The notes beneath the pieces were generated by a model that was not told the origin of the DNA, did no database searches, and saw only the letters and a program-made list of their open reading frames with translations. A stretch of 64,000 bases of DNA from the NCBI RefSeq assembly GCF_013377015.1, contig NZ_JACABA010000001.1, positions 641,554 to 705,553 of the forward strand, in the 5' to 3' direction. Of the stretch, positions 44,748 to 54,981 are shown piece after piece (position 1 is the first letter of the stretch; the number at the start of each line of letters is the position of its first letter). This DNA comes from Rhodopseudomonas sp. (GTDB lineage: Bacteria > Pseudomonadota > Alphaproteobacteria > Rhizobiales > Xanthobacteraceae). A program made the position numbers and the translations under genes.

Positions 44748-45422
44748 CTAACCGAGATGCTTGTGGAAGAACGCCGTGGCGCGGCCCCATGCGAGTTCCG
44801 CCGCCTCGCGGTCATGCACCGCGGCGCGCTGCTCGTTGACGAAGGCATGGTCTGCCTCGTAGCGGAAGAACTCGGCGGTCTTGCCGGCCGCCTTTAACCC
44901 CTTCTCGAACGCGTCGACCACCGCCGGCGTGCACCAGTCGTCGCGGCTGGCGAAATGACCCTGCAGCGGAATCTTGACGTCGGCGGGCTTGGCGGCCTGC
45001 TCCGGCGGAATGCCGTAGAACGCCACCCCGGCGCTGAGCTCGGGAATCTTGCAGGCGCCGATGATGGTCACCGCTCCGCCCATGCAGAAGCCGGTCAGTC
45101 CGACCTTGGCGCCGTTGCGCGCCAGATAGGCGGCGGCACCGCGCACGGTCTGCGTGGTCGCATCGATGAAATCGAGCGACCCCATTTCCCTGTTGGCGGC
45201 CTCAGTGTCGTGATACGGCACCACCACGCCGTTATAGAGATCCGGCGCCAGCGCATCGAATCCGGCCAGCGCGAAACGGTCGGTCAGAGCCTTGATCTGT
45301 TCCGACAGCCCCCACCATTCCTGAATCACCACGACTCCCGGCGCGTTGCCGCGCGCGGCGTTGGCGAGATAGCCGCTGGCATCCTTGCCGTCGGGACGCT
45401 TGAAGGTGATGCTGGTGCCCAT
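44748..45422 (-). CDS. Dienelactone hydrolase family protein
   Basis: 224 residues. Nucleophile Cys113 in GLTGFCMGGAVTI, catalytic Asp in ASRDDWCTP and His in YEADHAFVNE: the DLH Cys-Asp-His triad. EWWGLSEQIKALTDRFALAG near the N-terminus is characteristic. Hydrolyses dienelactone or a similar lactone or ester. ATG gives MGTSITFKRPDGKD. Confidence 0.9.
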   Translation of the reverse strand: MGTSITFKRPDGKDASGYLANAARGNAPGVVVIQEWWGLSEQIKALTDRFALAGFDALAPDLYNGVVVPYHDTEAANREMGSLDFIDATTQTVRGAAAYLARNGAKVGLTGFCMGGAVTIIGACKIPELSAGVAFYGIPPEQAAKPADVKIPLQGHFASRDDWCTPAVVDAFEKGLKAAGKTAEFFRYEADHAFVNEQRAAVHDREAAELAWGRATAFFHKHLG

Positions 45423-45515
45423 GGGATCCTCCGGAATTCTCTTGCGGTATTTCTGATCCGCATTTTGGCGGCGATGCAAGCAATAGGCAATCGCCCTGTC
45501 GAATTGCCTCACACA

Positions 45516-45540
45516 ACAAAAAAGCCCCCGAAGGGGCTTT
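45516..45540 (-). terminator. Rho-independent terminator of the fbcF-fbcH operon
   Basis: On the minus strand AAAGCCCC-TTCG-GGGGCTTTTTTG: an 8-bp stem, UUCG loop and a T-run. It lies 25 bp beyond the fbcH stop. Confidence 0.93.
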
Positions 45541-45565
45541 CTGTCATCAGGCTACCGCGATCCGC

Positions 45566-47644
45566 TCAATGGGCGTCGGCCCAGATTTTCTTCTTGGTGA
45601 AGTAGAGCAGTCCGGTCAGGATCAGCAGGAAGATCATCACCTGCAGCCCGAGCCGCTTGCGCGCCTCGAGGTGCGGCTCCGCGGTCCACATCAGGAACGA
45701 GCCCACGTCCTGCGCATACTGCGCCACCGTCTGCGGGGTGCCGTCTTCATAGGTCACCTGACCCTCGGAAATCGGCGGCGGCATCTTGATCGAGTGGCCG
45801 GGGAAGTACTTGTTGTAGTAGGAGCCATCCGGAAGAGTGAAGCCGGCCGGCGGCGTGTCTTCATAGCCCTGCAGCAGCGCCGCGATATAGTTCGGACCCT
45901 GCTCCTGGAACTGGGTGAAGAAGTCGAAGATGAACTGCGGGAAACCGCGATCATAGGAGCGGGCCTTGGCGAGCAGCGTCATGTCCGGAGGCGCGGCGCC
46001 GCCATTGGCCGAGCGCGCGGCCATCTCGTTGGCGAACGGCGAGTGGAACGGATCGGCCAGGCGGCCGGGACGATCGAACATATCGCCAGCGTCGTTCGGT
46101 CCGTCCTTGATCGAGGCTTCCGCCGCCACCGCCGCGGCCTGCTCCTTAGTGAAGCCGGGGCCGCCCGGATCCGCTAGGTTGCGGTAGGACAGCAGCTTCA
46201 TCGAATGGCAGGCCGAGCAGACTTCCTTGTAGATCTTGAACCCGCGCTGCAGCTGCGCACGGTCGTATTTGCCGAACGGACCGGCGAACGACCACTGCAG
46301 CGACGGCGGCACATTCTCTTCGGATCCCGCGGCGCTGGCATTGCCGGAGCCGCCGAGCAACAGACCGCCGGCCAACGCCAAAGCGGCAACCAGACTGGCC
46401 ACCTTTGTGGCGCCGGATGCGTTGCTTCTTGCCAACACGTCATCGGCGATCGAGTTCGGCAGCGGCAGGGTCTTTTCCACCCGGCTCAGCATCGGCAGCA
46501 CGATCAAGAAGTAGGCGAAATACGCCGCCGTCAGTACCCGCGCCAGGATGGTGTAGATGCCTTCCGCCGGCTTGCCACCCAGCCAGCCCAGCAGCAGGCA
46601 GGTCACCACGAAGGCCCAGAAGAACCGCTTGGCCAGCGGCCGGTAGCGCGACGAGCGCACCTTGCAGCTGTCGAGCCAGGGCAGGAACAGCAGCACCAGG
46701 ATCGCGCCGAACATCGCCGCGACGCCCATCAGCTTGTTCGGGATCGCGCGCAGGATCGCGTAGAACGGCAGGTAGTACCATTCGGGCACAATGTGCGGGG
46801 GGGTCACGCCCGGGTTGGCCGGAATGTAATTCTCGGGGTCGCCGAGATAGTTCGGCATGTAGAAGATGAACCAGCAGAAGAACAGCAGGAAGCAGGACAT
46901 CCCGAACGCGTCCTTCAGCGTCGCGTAGGGGGTGAACGGCACGGTGTCCTTCTCGGTCTTCGGCTCGACGCCGGTCGGGTTGTTCTGGCCGGTAACGTGC
47001 AGCGCCCAGACGTGCAGCACCACCACGCCGGCGATCACGAACGGCAGCAGGTAATGCAGCGAGAAAAAGCGGTTCAGCGTCGGATTGCCGACCGAGAAGC
47101 CGCCCCACAGCAGCGTCACGATGCTGTCGCCGACCAGCGGAATGGCCGAGAACAGGTTGGTGATCACGGTGGCGCCCCAAAAGCTCATCTGGCCCCACGG
47201 CAGCACGTAGCCCATGAACCCGGTCGCCATCATCAGCAGGTAGATGATCACGCCGAGGATCCACAGCACCTCGCGCGGCGCCTTGTACGACCCGTAATAA
47301 AGGCCGCGGAACATGTGGATGTAGACCGCGATGAAGAACATCGAGGCGCCCGCGGCGTGCATGTTTCGCAACAGCCAGCCGTAATTGACGTCGCGCACCA
47401 GCCGCTCGACCGAGTCGAAGGCCATGTCAACGTGCGGCGTGTAGTGCATCGCCAGCACCACGCCGGTGACGATCTGCACCGCCAGCATCATCGACAGGAT
47501 GGCGCCGAAGGTCCACCAGTAGTTCAGATTGCGCGGCGTCGGATAGGCCACGAACGAGGAATGAACCAGCCCCGCGATCGGCAGGCGCTGCTCCAGCCAC
47601 TTCATGACGGGGCTCTGTGGCTGATAGGTCGAGGGTCCGCTCAT
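45566..47644 (-). CDS. fbcH: Fused cytochrome b / cytochrome c1 of the bc1 complex
   Basis: 692 residues. About 1-425 is cytochrome b with its membrane helices and heme-ligating His ([39 protein letters not shown]) and the Qo motif [14 protein letters not shown] linker follows, then cytochrome c1 from about 435, with heme-binding CSACH at about 475-479, and a C-terminal anchor helix before the end. It carries electrons from quinol to cytochrome c together with the Rieske protein encoded just upstream. This fusion is characteristic of the Bradyrhizobium/Rhodopseudomonas group. Confidence 0.97.
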   Translation of the reverse strand: MSGPSTYQPQSPVMKWLEQRLPIAGLVHSSFVAYPTPRNLNYWWTFGAILSMMLAVQIVTGVVLAMHYTPHVDMAFDSVERLVRDVNYGWLLRNMHAAGASMFFIAVYIHMFRGLYYGSYKAPREVLWILGVIIYLLMMATGFMGYVLPWGQMSFWGATVITNLFSAIPLVGDSIVTLLWGGFSVGNPTLNRFFSLHYLLPFVIAGVVVLHVWALHVTGQNNPTGVEPKTEKDTVPFTPYATLKDAFGMSCFLLFFCWFIFYMPNYLGDPENYIPANPGVTPPHIVPEWYYLPFYAILRAIPNKLMGVAAMFGAILVLLFLPWLDSCKVRSSRYRPLAKRFFWAFVVTCLLLGWLGGKPAEGIYTILARVLTAAYFAYFLIVLPMLSRVEKTLPLPNSIADDVLARSNASGATKVASLVAALALAGGLLLGGSGNASAAGSEENVPPSLQWSFAGPFGKYDRAQLQRGFKIYKEVCSACHSMKLLSYRNLADPGGPGFTKEQAAAVAAEASIKDGPNDAGDMFDRPGRLADPFHSPFANEMAARSANGGAAPPDMTLLAKARSYDRGFPQFIFDFFTQFQEQGPNYIAALLQGYEDTPPAGFTLPDGSYYNKYFPGHSIKMPPPISEGQVTYEDGTPQTVAQYAQDVGSFLMWTAEPHLEARKRLGLQVMIFLLILTGLLYFTKKKIWADAH

Positions 47645-47693
47645 GGTGCGATCCTAAGCAATTTTCTGGCGTCGCTGATCGAGAAGATCCGCG

Positions 47694-48239
47694 TCAGCCG
47701 ATCTGGATTTTGGTGTCGGAGACGAACTGGTAGGGTGGGACGGGAAGATTGGCCGGAGCGGGACCCTGGCGGATGCGGCCCGACGAATCGTATTGCGAAC
47801 CGTGGCACGGGCAGAAGAAACCGTCGTATTTGCCCTCATAGGCCATCGGGATGCAGCCGAGATGGGTGCAGATGCCGATCACCACCAGCCACTGCTCGTG
47901 ACCTTCCTTGGTCCGGGCCTTATCGGTCTCCGGATCTGGCAGGCTCGACAGCGCGACGGACTGCGCCTCCTCGATCTGCTTCTTGGTGCGGTTCATGATG
48001 TAGATCGGCTTGCCGCGCCAGAACACCTTGATGTCCTGACCTACCGCGACCGGGGCCAGATCGACTTCGATCGGCGCGCCTGCTGCGATGGTCGAGGCAT
48101 CCGGATTCATCTGCGAGACGAACGGCCATGCGGCTGCGACTGCGCCGACCCCGGCCACTGCGCCCGTTGCGATAAAGAGAAAATCACGGCGTGTCGGTTC
48201 CGCCGAAGCCTCTGTCGTCACGATCCCAAGCCCTTTCAT
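47694..48239 (-). CDS. petA: Ubiquinol-cytochrome c reductase Rieske iron-sulfur subunit
   Basis: 181 residues. Twin-arginine-type signal-anchor TRRDFLFIATGAVAGVGAVA at 16-35, and [2Fe-2S] ligands CTHLGC (124-129) and CPCHGS (143-148). First gene of the bc1 operon; fbcH follows 49 bp later. Also called fbcF. Confidence 0.97.
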   Translation of the reverse strand: MKGLGIVTTEASAEPTRRDFLFIATGAVAGVGAVAAAWPFVSQMNPDASTIAAGAPIEVDLAPVAVGQDIKVFWRGKPIYIMNRTKKQIEEAQSVALSSLPDPETDKARTKEGHEQWLVVIGICTHLGCIPMAYEGKYDGFFCPCHGSQYDSSGRIRQGPAPANLPVPPYQFVSDTKIQIG

Positions 48240-48496
48240 ATCTGCAACCGGTGAACCCACCCGGGCGACGCGCAATGCGATCGGCCGAGAGAAGCTGCCG
48301 GTGTCCGCAACCCCGACGCGGCCAATCGCCGCTTCTGACGCCAGCCGGGTGGAACAGACAGTCCAGAATCGATCTATTGGCACCCTTGCCGATTGAGCGC
48401 AAGCCCGGTATCGGCTCACTGGTGTGCATTGCATGAAAACTGCGCACGTTGATGATAGTCCATAAGTTTCATGGCAACCTTACCGGCCACCGGCAG

Positions 48497-48958
48497 ATGC
48501 GGATTGCGCTTTTTCAGCCCGACATTCCGCAGAACACCGGAACCATCCTGCGGCTCTGCGCCTGCCTGAATGTCGAGGCGCATATCATCGAACCGGCCGG
48601 ATTTCCGGTCTCGGACCGGCATTTCCGTCGCGCCGGCATGGACTATCTCGATCAGGTGACGATCCTGCGTCACGATTCCTGGTCGAAATTCGAGCTCTGG
48701 CGCCGTGAAAACGGCTGCCGGCTGATTTTGCTTACGACGAAAGGCGAACAGCGCTATCTCGACCATCGATATCGGCCCTCGGACGTCCTGCTGCTGGGGC
48801 GTGAATCGGCCGGGGTGCCGGCCGAGGTCGCCGCCGCGGCCGATGCGCGGCTGGTGATCCCGATCCAGCCCGGGCTGCGTTCGCTCAATGTCGCGATGGC
48901 CGCCGCGATGGTGCTCGGCGAGGCGCTGCGCCAGACCGGCGCCGAGATGAAGGATTGA
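48497..48958 (+). CDS. trmL: tRNA (cytidine(34)-2'-O)-methyltransferase
   Basis: 153 residues, SPOUT knot fold: start MRIALFQPDIPQNTGTILRL and C-terminal IPIQPGLRSLNVAMAAAMVL give the TrmL pattern with the AdoMet knot. Methylates the wobble base of certain Leu tRNAs. An in-frame start at 48449 would add 16 residues. Divergent from the Rieske gene. Confidence 0.92.
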   Translation: MRIALFQPDIPQNTGTILRLCACLNVEAHIIEPAGFPVSDRHFRRAGMDYLDQVTILRHDSWSKFELWRRENGCRLILLTTKGEQRYLDHRYRPSDVLLLGRESAGVPAEVAAAADARLVIPIQPGLRSLNVAMAAAMVLGEALRQTGAEMKD

Positions 48959-48962
48959 TGGC

Positions 48963-49595
48963 GTGAGTTACGCGGTGAAGGAGATCTTCCTGACCTTGCA
49001 GGGCGAAGGCGCGCATGCCGGCCGTGCCGCAGTGTTCTGCCGGTTTGCCGGCTGCAACCTGTGGAGCGGCCGCGAACAGGACCGCGCCGGCGCCATTTGC
49101 CAGTTCTGCGACACCGATTTCGTCGGCACCGACGGCACGCTGGGCGGGCGCTATGACAGCGCCGAACGGCTCGCCGACATCATCCTCGGACAATGGGTCG
49201 GATCAACCTCGGATCGTTACGTGGTGCTGACCGGCGGCGAACCGCTGCTGCAGCTCGATGCCGCGCTGATCGATGCGCTGCATGCACGCGGCTTCTCGAT
49301 CGGCGTGGAGACCAATGGCACGATCGAGCCGCCCGCCGGCATCGACTGGCTCTGCGTCAGCCCGAAGGCCGGCGCCGAATTGCGGGTCCGGCACGGCCAC
49401 GAACTCAAGCTGGTGTATCCGCAGCAGGATGCGCCGCCCGAACAATTCGCGGGCCTCGGCTTCGAGCGATTTTCGTTGCAGCCGATGGACGGACCGGACG
49501 CCGCGGACAACACCACGCGCGCGATCAATTACTGCCTGCGCCATCCGCAATGGCGACTCAGTTTGCAGACCCATAAGACGTTGGGCATTCGGTAG
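48963..49595 (+). CDS. queE: 7-carboxy-7-deazaguanine synthase
   Basis: 210 residues, radical SAM. The cluster motif is the CX14CX2C variant (Cys31, Cys46, Cys49: CNLW ... CQFCDTDF), as in QueE of some proteobacteria. TGGEPLLQ and ETNGTIEP follow. Third step in making the queuosine precursor preQ0. Starts with GTG, 4 bp after trmL, so the two tRNA-modification genes are likely co-expressed. Confidence 0.95.
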   Translation: MSYAVKEIFLTLQGEGAHAGRAAVFCRFAGCNLWSGREQDRAGAICQFCDTDFVGTDGTLGGRYDSAERLADIILGQWVGSTSDRYVVLTGGEPLLQLDAALIDALHARGFSIGVETNGTIEPPAGIDWLCVSPKAGAELRVRHGHELKLVYPQQDAPPEQFAGLGFERFSLQPMDGPDAADNTTRAINYCLRHPQWRLSLQTHKTLGIR

Positions 49596-49688
49596 AAGGC
49601 GATCGCCCGCGAATTTCTGTCCGTGATCGGCGTGTCATGACGAATCGCTAGGGTGCCTGTTGTGCCAACACATTTGCAGGAGCGGATC

Positions 49689-49916
49689 ATGGACCTGAGA
49701 CCAGGCGACGTCGTCATTTTGAAATCCGGTGGCCAGGCGATGACGGTCGCTGAAGTCCACGAAGACGCCATCGCGTGCGTGTGGATGGGCGACGAAGGCG
49801 ACCTGTTCCGGGAAACTCTGCCGCTCGCCGTCGTCGAACGCGCTGAAATCGAGATCCTCGATGACGAGGAAGGCGACGACGAAAGCGAAGAAGACGAGAC
49901 CAGCAAGGTCGCCTGA
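49689..49916 (+). CDS. YodC-like DUF2158 protein
   Basis: 75 residues. MDLRPGDVVILKSGGQAMTV at the N-terminus with VWMGD follow the DUF2158 pattern (small SH3-like beta barrel); the tail is highly acidic (DDEEGDDESEEDE). AGGAG ribosome site supports this ATG over a GTG 36 bp upstream. Function unknown. Confidence 0.82.
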   Translation: MDLRPGDVVILKSGGQAMTVAEVHEDAIACVWMGDEGDLFRETLPLAVVERAEIEILDDEEGDDESEEDETSKVA

Positions 49917-49964
49917 ACCAGGGCGTGCGGCCGCCGGGACACCGCCCGGCGGCTCGCTAACAGG

Positions 49965-51221
49965 TCATAGCCGTTGATCGCGCGTGAACCGCGCCGCGGT
50001 CTGGTCGGCGATTGCGCTCAGTGCCGGCGGATCTAGCGGAAAGTCCGCCGCCAGCCAGGCGTCTTCCGCCAGCGTCAGCAGATGCCCGAGCGCCGGGCCC
50101 TGGGCGAAACCGCGGGCGATGAAATCGGCGGCCTTGAGTGGAAACACCGGCGCGCGCCAGCGCTGCGGCAGCGCAATCGCCTCGCGCCATCGCGCGGGAT
50201 CGGCGACGCGACCGGCCCGCGCCCAGGCCAGCATCATCCGGTCGTGAAAGCGCGGTTCGCCCAGCCGATACAGCCGGCGCCGCGCGGTGGCCTCGTCCAT
50301 GCCGGATAGCCGCCACCAGCGATGGCCCATCGAATCCAGCCGCTTGGTCTCGGCCTTCGACAACCGCAGCCGCTGCGCCAGCCGCCTCGCGTCTTCGGTG
50401 ACGGCAACCGCCAGTGCACCGAGCCGGCGCACCGCGTCGGCATCGAGGCCAAGCGCGCGCTCCGCCGCGATCATCGCCGCGAACGGTCCGTGAAACGTCA
50501 CGCCGCCGAGCACCGCCAGCAGTAAGCCGCCCTCGCCCATCGCGGTCACCGAAGCCAGCGCGCCGTGCGCGACCATCAGCTTCAGCATTTCCATCCGCAC
50601 CCGCTCGGCCGACAGCGTCGAAAGCCCGCCGCGGCCGCGAATGCAGGCCAGATAGCCGGCACGGTCAGGCTCTCCGGCGCCATAGCTGGCATGAATCCGG
50701 AAAAACCGCAGGATGCGCAGATAATCCTCGGCGATGCGCTGATCCGGATCGCCGATGAACCGCACCCGTCGCGCCGCGATGTCGTCGAGCCCACCGACGT
50801 GGTCGTGCACAACGCCATCCGCGGAGATGGATAGGCCATTGATGGTGAAATCGCGGCGCTGCGCGTCGCGCACCCAATCGCGACCGAACGCGACCTTGGC
50901 CTTGCGGCCGAAAGTCTCGACATCCTCGCGCAGCGTGGTGATCTCGAACGGATGGCCGTCGAGCACCAGGGTGACGGTGCCGTGGTCGATCCCGGTCGGC
51001 ACGCTCTTGATTCCGGCCGCCTTGGCGCGGCGGATCACCTCGTCGGGCAGCGCCGTGGTGGCGATATCGACGTCGCCGATCGGCAGCTCGAGCAGCACGT
51101 TGCGAACCGCGCCGCCGATCACCCTCGCCTCTTCGCCGTCGCCGTTGAGCAGCGCGAGCACCCGCGCGGCCGGCCCCGACCGGAGCCACGGCGCGTCGCT
51201 GAGCACCGGCCTTACGTTCAT
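49965..51221 (-). CDS. cca: CCA tRNA nucleotidyltransferase / poly(A) polymerase family
   Basis: 418 residues. Nucleotidyltransferase core IGGAVRNVLLELPIGDVDIAT with the metal DVD, then RRDFTINGLSI and FFRIHASYG. C-terminal half is the RNA-binding domain. Adds or repairs the CCA end of tRNA. The ATG overlaps the stop of the DUF6111 gene by 4 bases. Confidence 0.93.
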   Translation of the reverse strand: MNVRPVLSDAPWLRSGPAARVLALLNGDGEEARVIGGAVRNVLLELPIGDVDIATTALPDEVIRRAKAAGIKSVPTGIDHGTVTLVLDGHPFEITTLREDVETFGRKAKVAFGRDWVRDAQRRDFTINGLSISADGVVHDHVGGLDDIAARRVRFIGDPDQRIAEDYLRILRFFRIHASYGAGEPDRAGYLACIRGRGGLSTLSAERVRMEMLKLMVAHGALASVTAMGEGGLLLAVLGGVTFHGPFAAMIAAERALGLDADAVRRLGALAVAVTEDARRLAQRLRLSKAETKRLDSMGHRWWRLSGMDEATARRRLYRLGEPRFHDRMMLAWARAGRVADPARWREAIALPQRWRAPVFPLKAADFIARGFAQGPALGHLLTLAEDAWLAADFPLDPPALSAIADQTAARFTRDQRL

Positions 51222-51481
51222 TTCTCGATCCCGGGCACGAGCTTGCCGTTTTCGACATGCGCCGGCACATAAGTCGATGTCGGCGGCGCGCCGGAATAAT
51301 GCACCAGCAACAACAAGCTGACGATGGTGAGCAGCAGCGCCGCCAGCACCAGCCAGCCGACGACATGTACCGGCCACGACGATCGATGCAGCACGATGGA
51401 GCGACTGGCGAACAGGAACGCCGCGTACAGCACGAACGGAATGAGGAAGATTCCGATTTCAGTCAGGATCGGACGAATCAT
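51218..51481 (-). CDS. Small two-helix membrane protein (DUF6111-like)
   Basis: 87 residues, helices at about 5-25 and 38-62, then a short soluble end (TYVPAHVENGKLVPGIEK). Overlaps both neighbours by 4 bases within a tight operon. This size and position between nudL and cca is conserved in related bacteria as far as I recall; function unknown. Confidence 0.82.
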   Translation of the reverse strand: MIRPILTEIGIFLIPFVLYAAFLFASRSIVLHRSSWPVHVVGWLVLAALLLTIVSLLLLVHYSGAPPTSTYVPAHVENGKLVPGIEK

Positions 51482-52155
51482 GGCAGATAAATCCGCTCAT
51501 ACAGCACGCGCAGGATTCCCGCGGTGGCGCCCCAGATATAGCGTTCGGCGAACGGCATCGCGTAGTAGGAACGCATTGCGCCGCGGAATTCCTTTCTGTG
51601 CAGCTGGTGATTGTCCGGATCCATCAGAAACGCCAGCGGCACCTCGAAGGCGTCGTCAACTTCCGACTTGTTGATGGTCAGCGCGAAGCCGGGCTTGACC
51701 CGCGCCACCGTCGGCAGAATCCGGAAACCGAATCCGGTGCCGTACAGGTCGAGATAGCCGATCGGATCGACAAAGGAACGATCGAGGCCGATTTCCTCCT
51801 CGGCCTCGCGCAGCGCGGCGTCAAGCGGCGAGCGGTCGGTCGCATCAATCTTGCCGCCCGGGAATGCGATCTGGCTGGCGTGATCCTTCATATGCGCGGC
51901 GCGCATCGTCAGCAGCACGGTCGGCTCGGCGTGTTCGACCACCGGGATCAGCACCGCCGCCGGTCGGATCGGCAGTTCCTTCGCGACGATCCGCAACATC
52001 CGGTCGGTGCCGTGATCGCCGCTTTCCGGGACGATGCTGGCGTCGTTCAGACCCGGCGGCACGTCGAACCGCAAGCGCTCGCGGGCGCGGTCGAAAAATT
52101 CAGCCGAACTGACGCTGCCGGCGGCAGGATCGGTCCCCAACATCGGCTCGTTCAA
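51478..52155 (-). CDS. NUDIX hydrolase, CoA pyrophosphatase (NudL) type
   Basis: 225 residues. Nudix box within FPGGKIDATDRSPLDAALRE and EAEEEIGLDRS, the NudL/CoA-pyrophosphatase style; VLIPVVEHAEPTVLLTMRAA precedes it. Removes or recycles damaged or excess CoA. Overlaps its neighbours by 4 bases each. Confidence 0.9.
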   Translation of the reverse strand: MNEPMLGTDPAAGSVSSAEFFDRARERLRFDVPPGLNDASIVPESGDHGTDRMLRIVAKELPIRPAAVLIPVVEHAEPTVLLTMRAAHMKDHASQIAFPGGKIDATDRSPLDAALREAEEEIGLDRSFVDPIGYLDLYGTGFGFRILPTVARVKPGFALTINKSEVDDAFEVPLAFLMDPDNHQLHRKEFRGAMRSYYAMPFAERYIWGATAGILRVLYERIYLP

Positions 52156-52763
52156 TGCGCTTCCCTCATTTGCTCCGCGTCGGCCATCGAAAAGAAGTCG
52201 CCGCCGGAAGCAATCCCGAACATCGGACGGCCATCGACCACCCGCTCCTCGCCCATGTCAACCAGATCGTAGTACAGAGCCCGCGTCACCTTGGCCCAAA
52301 GGTCGGCACGAACGTGCAGATAGGGCGTCAACCCGCCATCGGCACCGGCTTCGAAGCGCAGCCGGTGCGCCGAATCGCAATCCACCCAGTCGTCGACATT
52401 GGTGCGGAACCGCAGCAGCCGCCCGCGCGCGTCCTCGTCCTTGGCCATCTCGACCGCCAGAAACGGCGCGTCCTCGACCTGGATGCCGACCTTCTCGACG
52501 GGCGTCACGAGAAAGTGCTTGCCGTCCTCGCGTTTCAGAATGGTCGAGAACAGCCGCACCAGCGCCGGCCGGCCGATCGGGCTGCCGAGATAGAACCAGG
52601 TGCCATCGCGGGCAATTCGCATGTCGAGATCGCCGCAGAACGGCGGATTCCACAGATGCACCGGAGGCAGTCCCTTGCCGGACGACGAACTCGCTGCGGC
52701 ATCCCGGGCAGCCATCGTCAGCGCATCGAGACTCTGGTTCGCGCTCTGCCCTTGCTTCGCCAT
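52152..52763 (-). CDS. DUF1285 protein
   Basis: 203 residues. PPVHLWNPPFCGDLDMRIARD at about 33-53 and FYLGSPIGRPALVRLFSTIL fit DUF1285. Soluble, no catalytic motif recognised. First gene of the DUF1285-nudL-DUF6111-cca operon; its promoter should lie between it and the divergent MoxR gene. Confidence 0.88.
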   Translation of the reverse strand: MAKQGQSANQSLDALTMAARDAAASSSSGKGLPPVHLWNPPFCGDLDMRIARDGTWFYLGSPIGRPALVRLFSTILKREDGKHFLVTPVEKVGIQVEDAPFLAVEMAKDEDARGRLLRFRTNVDDWVDCDSAHRLRFEAGADGGLTPYLHVRADLWAKVTRALYYDLVDMGEERVVDGRPMFGIASGGDFFSMADAEQMREAH

Positions 52764-53032
52764 TGTTTACCCTGACCCTGTCGCCTGAGTTTGGCACGAT
52801 TGATGCTTTTCGTAGAACCGGGGACTGGTTCAGAACCTGGAGCAAAACGCAGAGCCGTGCCTCGAATTTCAACTCTCCACATCGTGATGCGGTTCACCGC
52901 CCGCGACGCCCATAATGTGGGGATAGTTTTGGTCAACGAAACCATAGCCTTCGCTTGGCTCTCGCAACAGCCTAGCATGACCATCACGACAGGACGACGC
53001 CCTCGCGGCGGATGACGGCAAGGAGAGACCGG

Positions 53033-54036
<1,004 letters not shown>

Positions 54037-54037
<1 letters not shown>

Positions 54038-54981
54038 TGGCATTGGCGACGACGGGGCACGCAGAACAGGAGATCCTCGCAGTCCGACGCGCAGATGGCG
54101 AAAGCCGAACGCTGGCCGCGTCGTTGCCGCGCCTGATGCTGGAAGCCCGCCGTATCGCCGCCAACGTCACCCACGGCTTGCACGGACGGCGCCGCGCCGG
54201 TTCCGGCGAGAATTTCTGGCAATATCGCCGCTTCGTCTCCGGTGAGCCGTCGCAGAACGTCGACTGGCGGCGCTCGGCGCGCGACGACCATCTCTACGTC
54301 CGCGAGTTGGAATGGGAGGCAGCGCACACTGTCTGGCTGTGGCCGGACCGTTCCGCCTCGATGGCCTTCGCCTCGAAGACCGCGCGCGACAGCAAGCTTG
54401 AGCGCGCGCTGATCGTCACCTTCGCGCTCGCCGAACTGCTGGTCGCCGGCGGCGAGCGGGTCGGCGTGCCCGGCCTGATGAATCCGACCTCCAGCAACAA
54501 CGTCATCGACAAGATGGCGCAGGCGATGCTTCACGACACCGCCACCCGCGCCAGCCTGCCGCCGTCCTTCGTGCCGTCGGCGCTGGCCGAGATCGTCGTG
54601 CTGTCGGATTTCTGGTCGCCGATCGGCGAGATCAGGACCATGCTGGCGGGACTGTCGGCCTCCGGAGCGCACGGCACGCTGGTGCAGGTGGTCGATCCAG
54701 CCGAGGAGAGCTTCCCCTATTCCGGCCGGATCGAATTCGTCGAGCCCGAGGGCGGCGGCATGATCACCGCCGGCCGCGCCGAGAAATGGGCCGCTGACTA
54801 TGTCGCCCGGGTGGCGCTGCATCGGGACCAGATCCGCGACGAGACCGGCAAGCTCGACTGGCTGTTCTCGACCCACACCACCAGCCGCTCCGCGGCCGAG
54901 CTGTTGCTGTTCCTGCACGCCGGCATGATGGTCAACAAGGGCAGCGAGCGCGCCAGCGTCAAAGTGGGACGCGGCGCATGA
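54037..54981 (+). CDS. DUF58 protein
   Basis: 314 residues. DUF58 hallmarks: RRAGSGENFWQYRRFVSGEP (about 46-65), VDWRRSARDDHLYVRELEWE, and a VWA-like fold (LWPDRSASMAF). ATG overlaps the MoxR stop (TGATG). Acts with MoxR; the exact client is unknown. Confidence 0.92.
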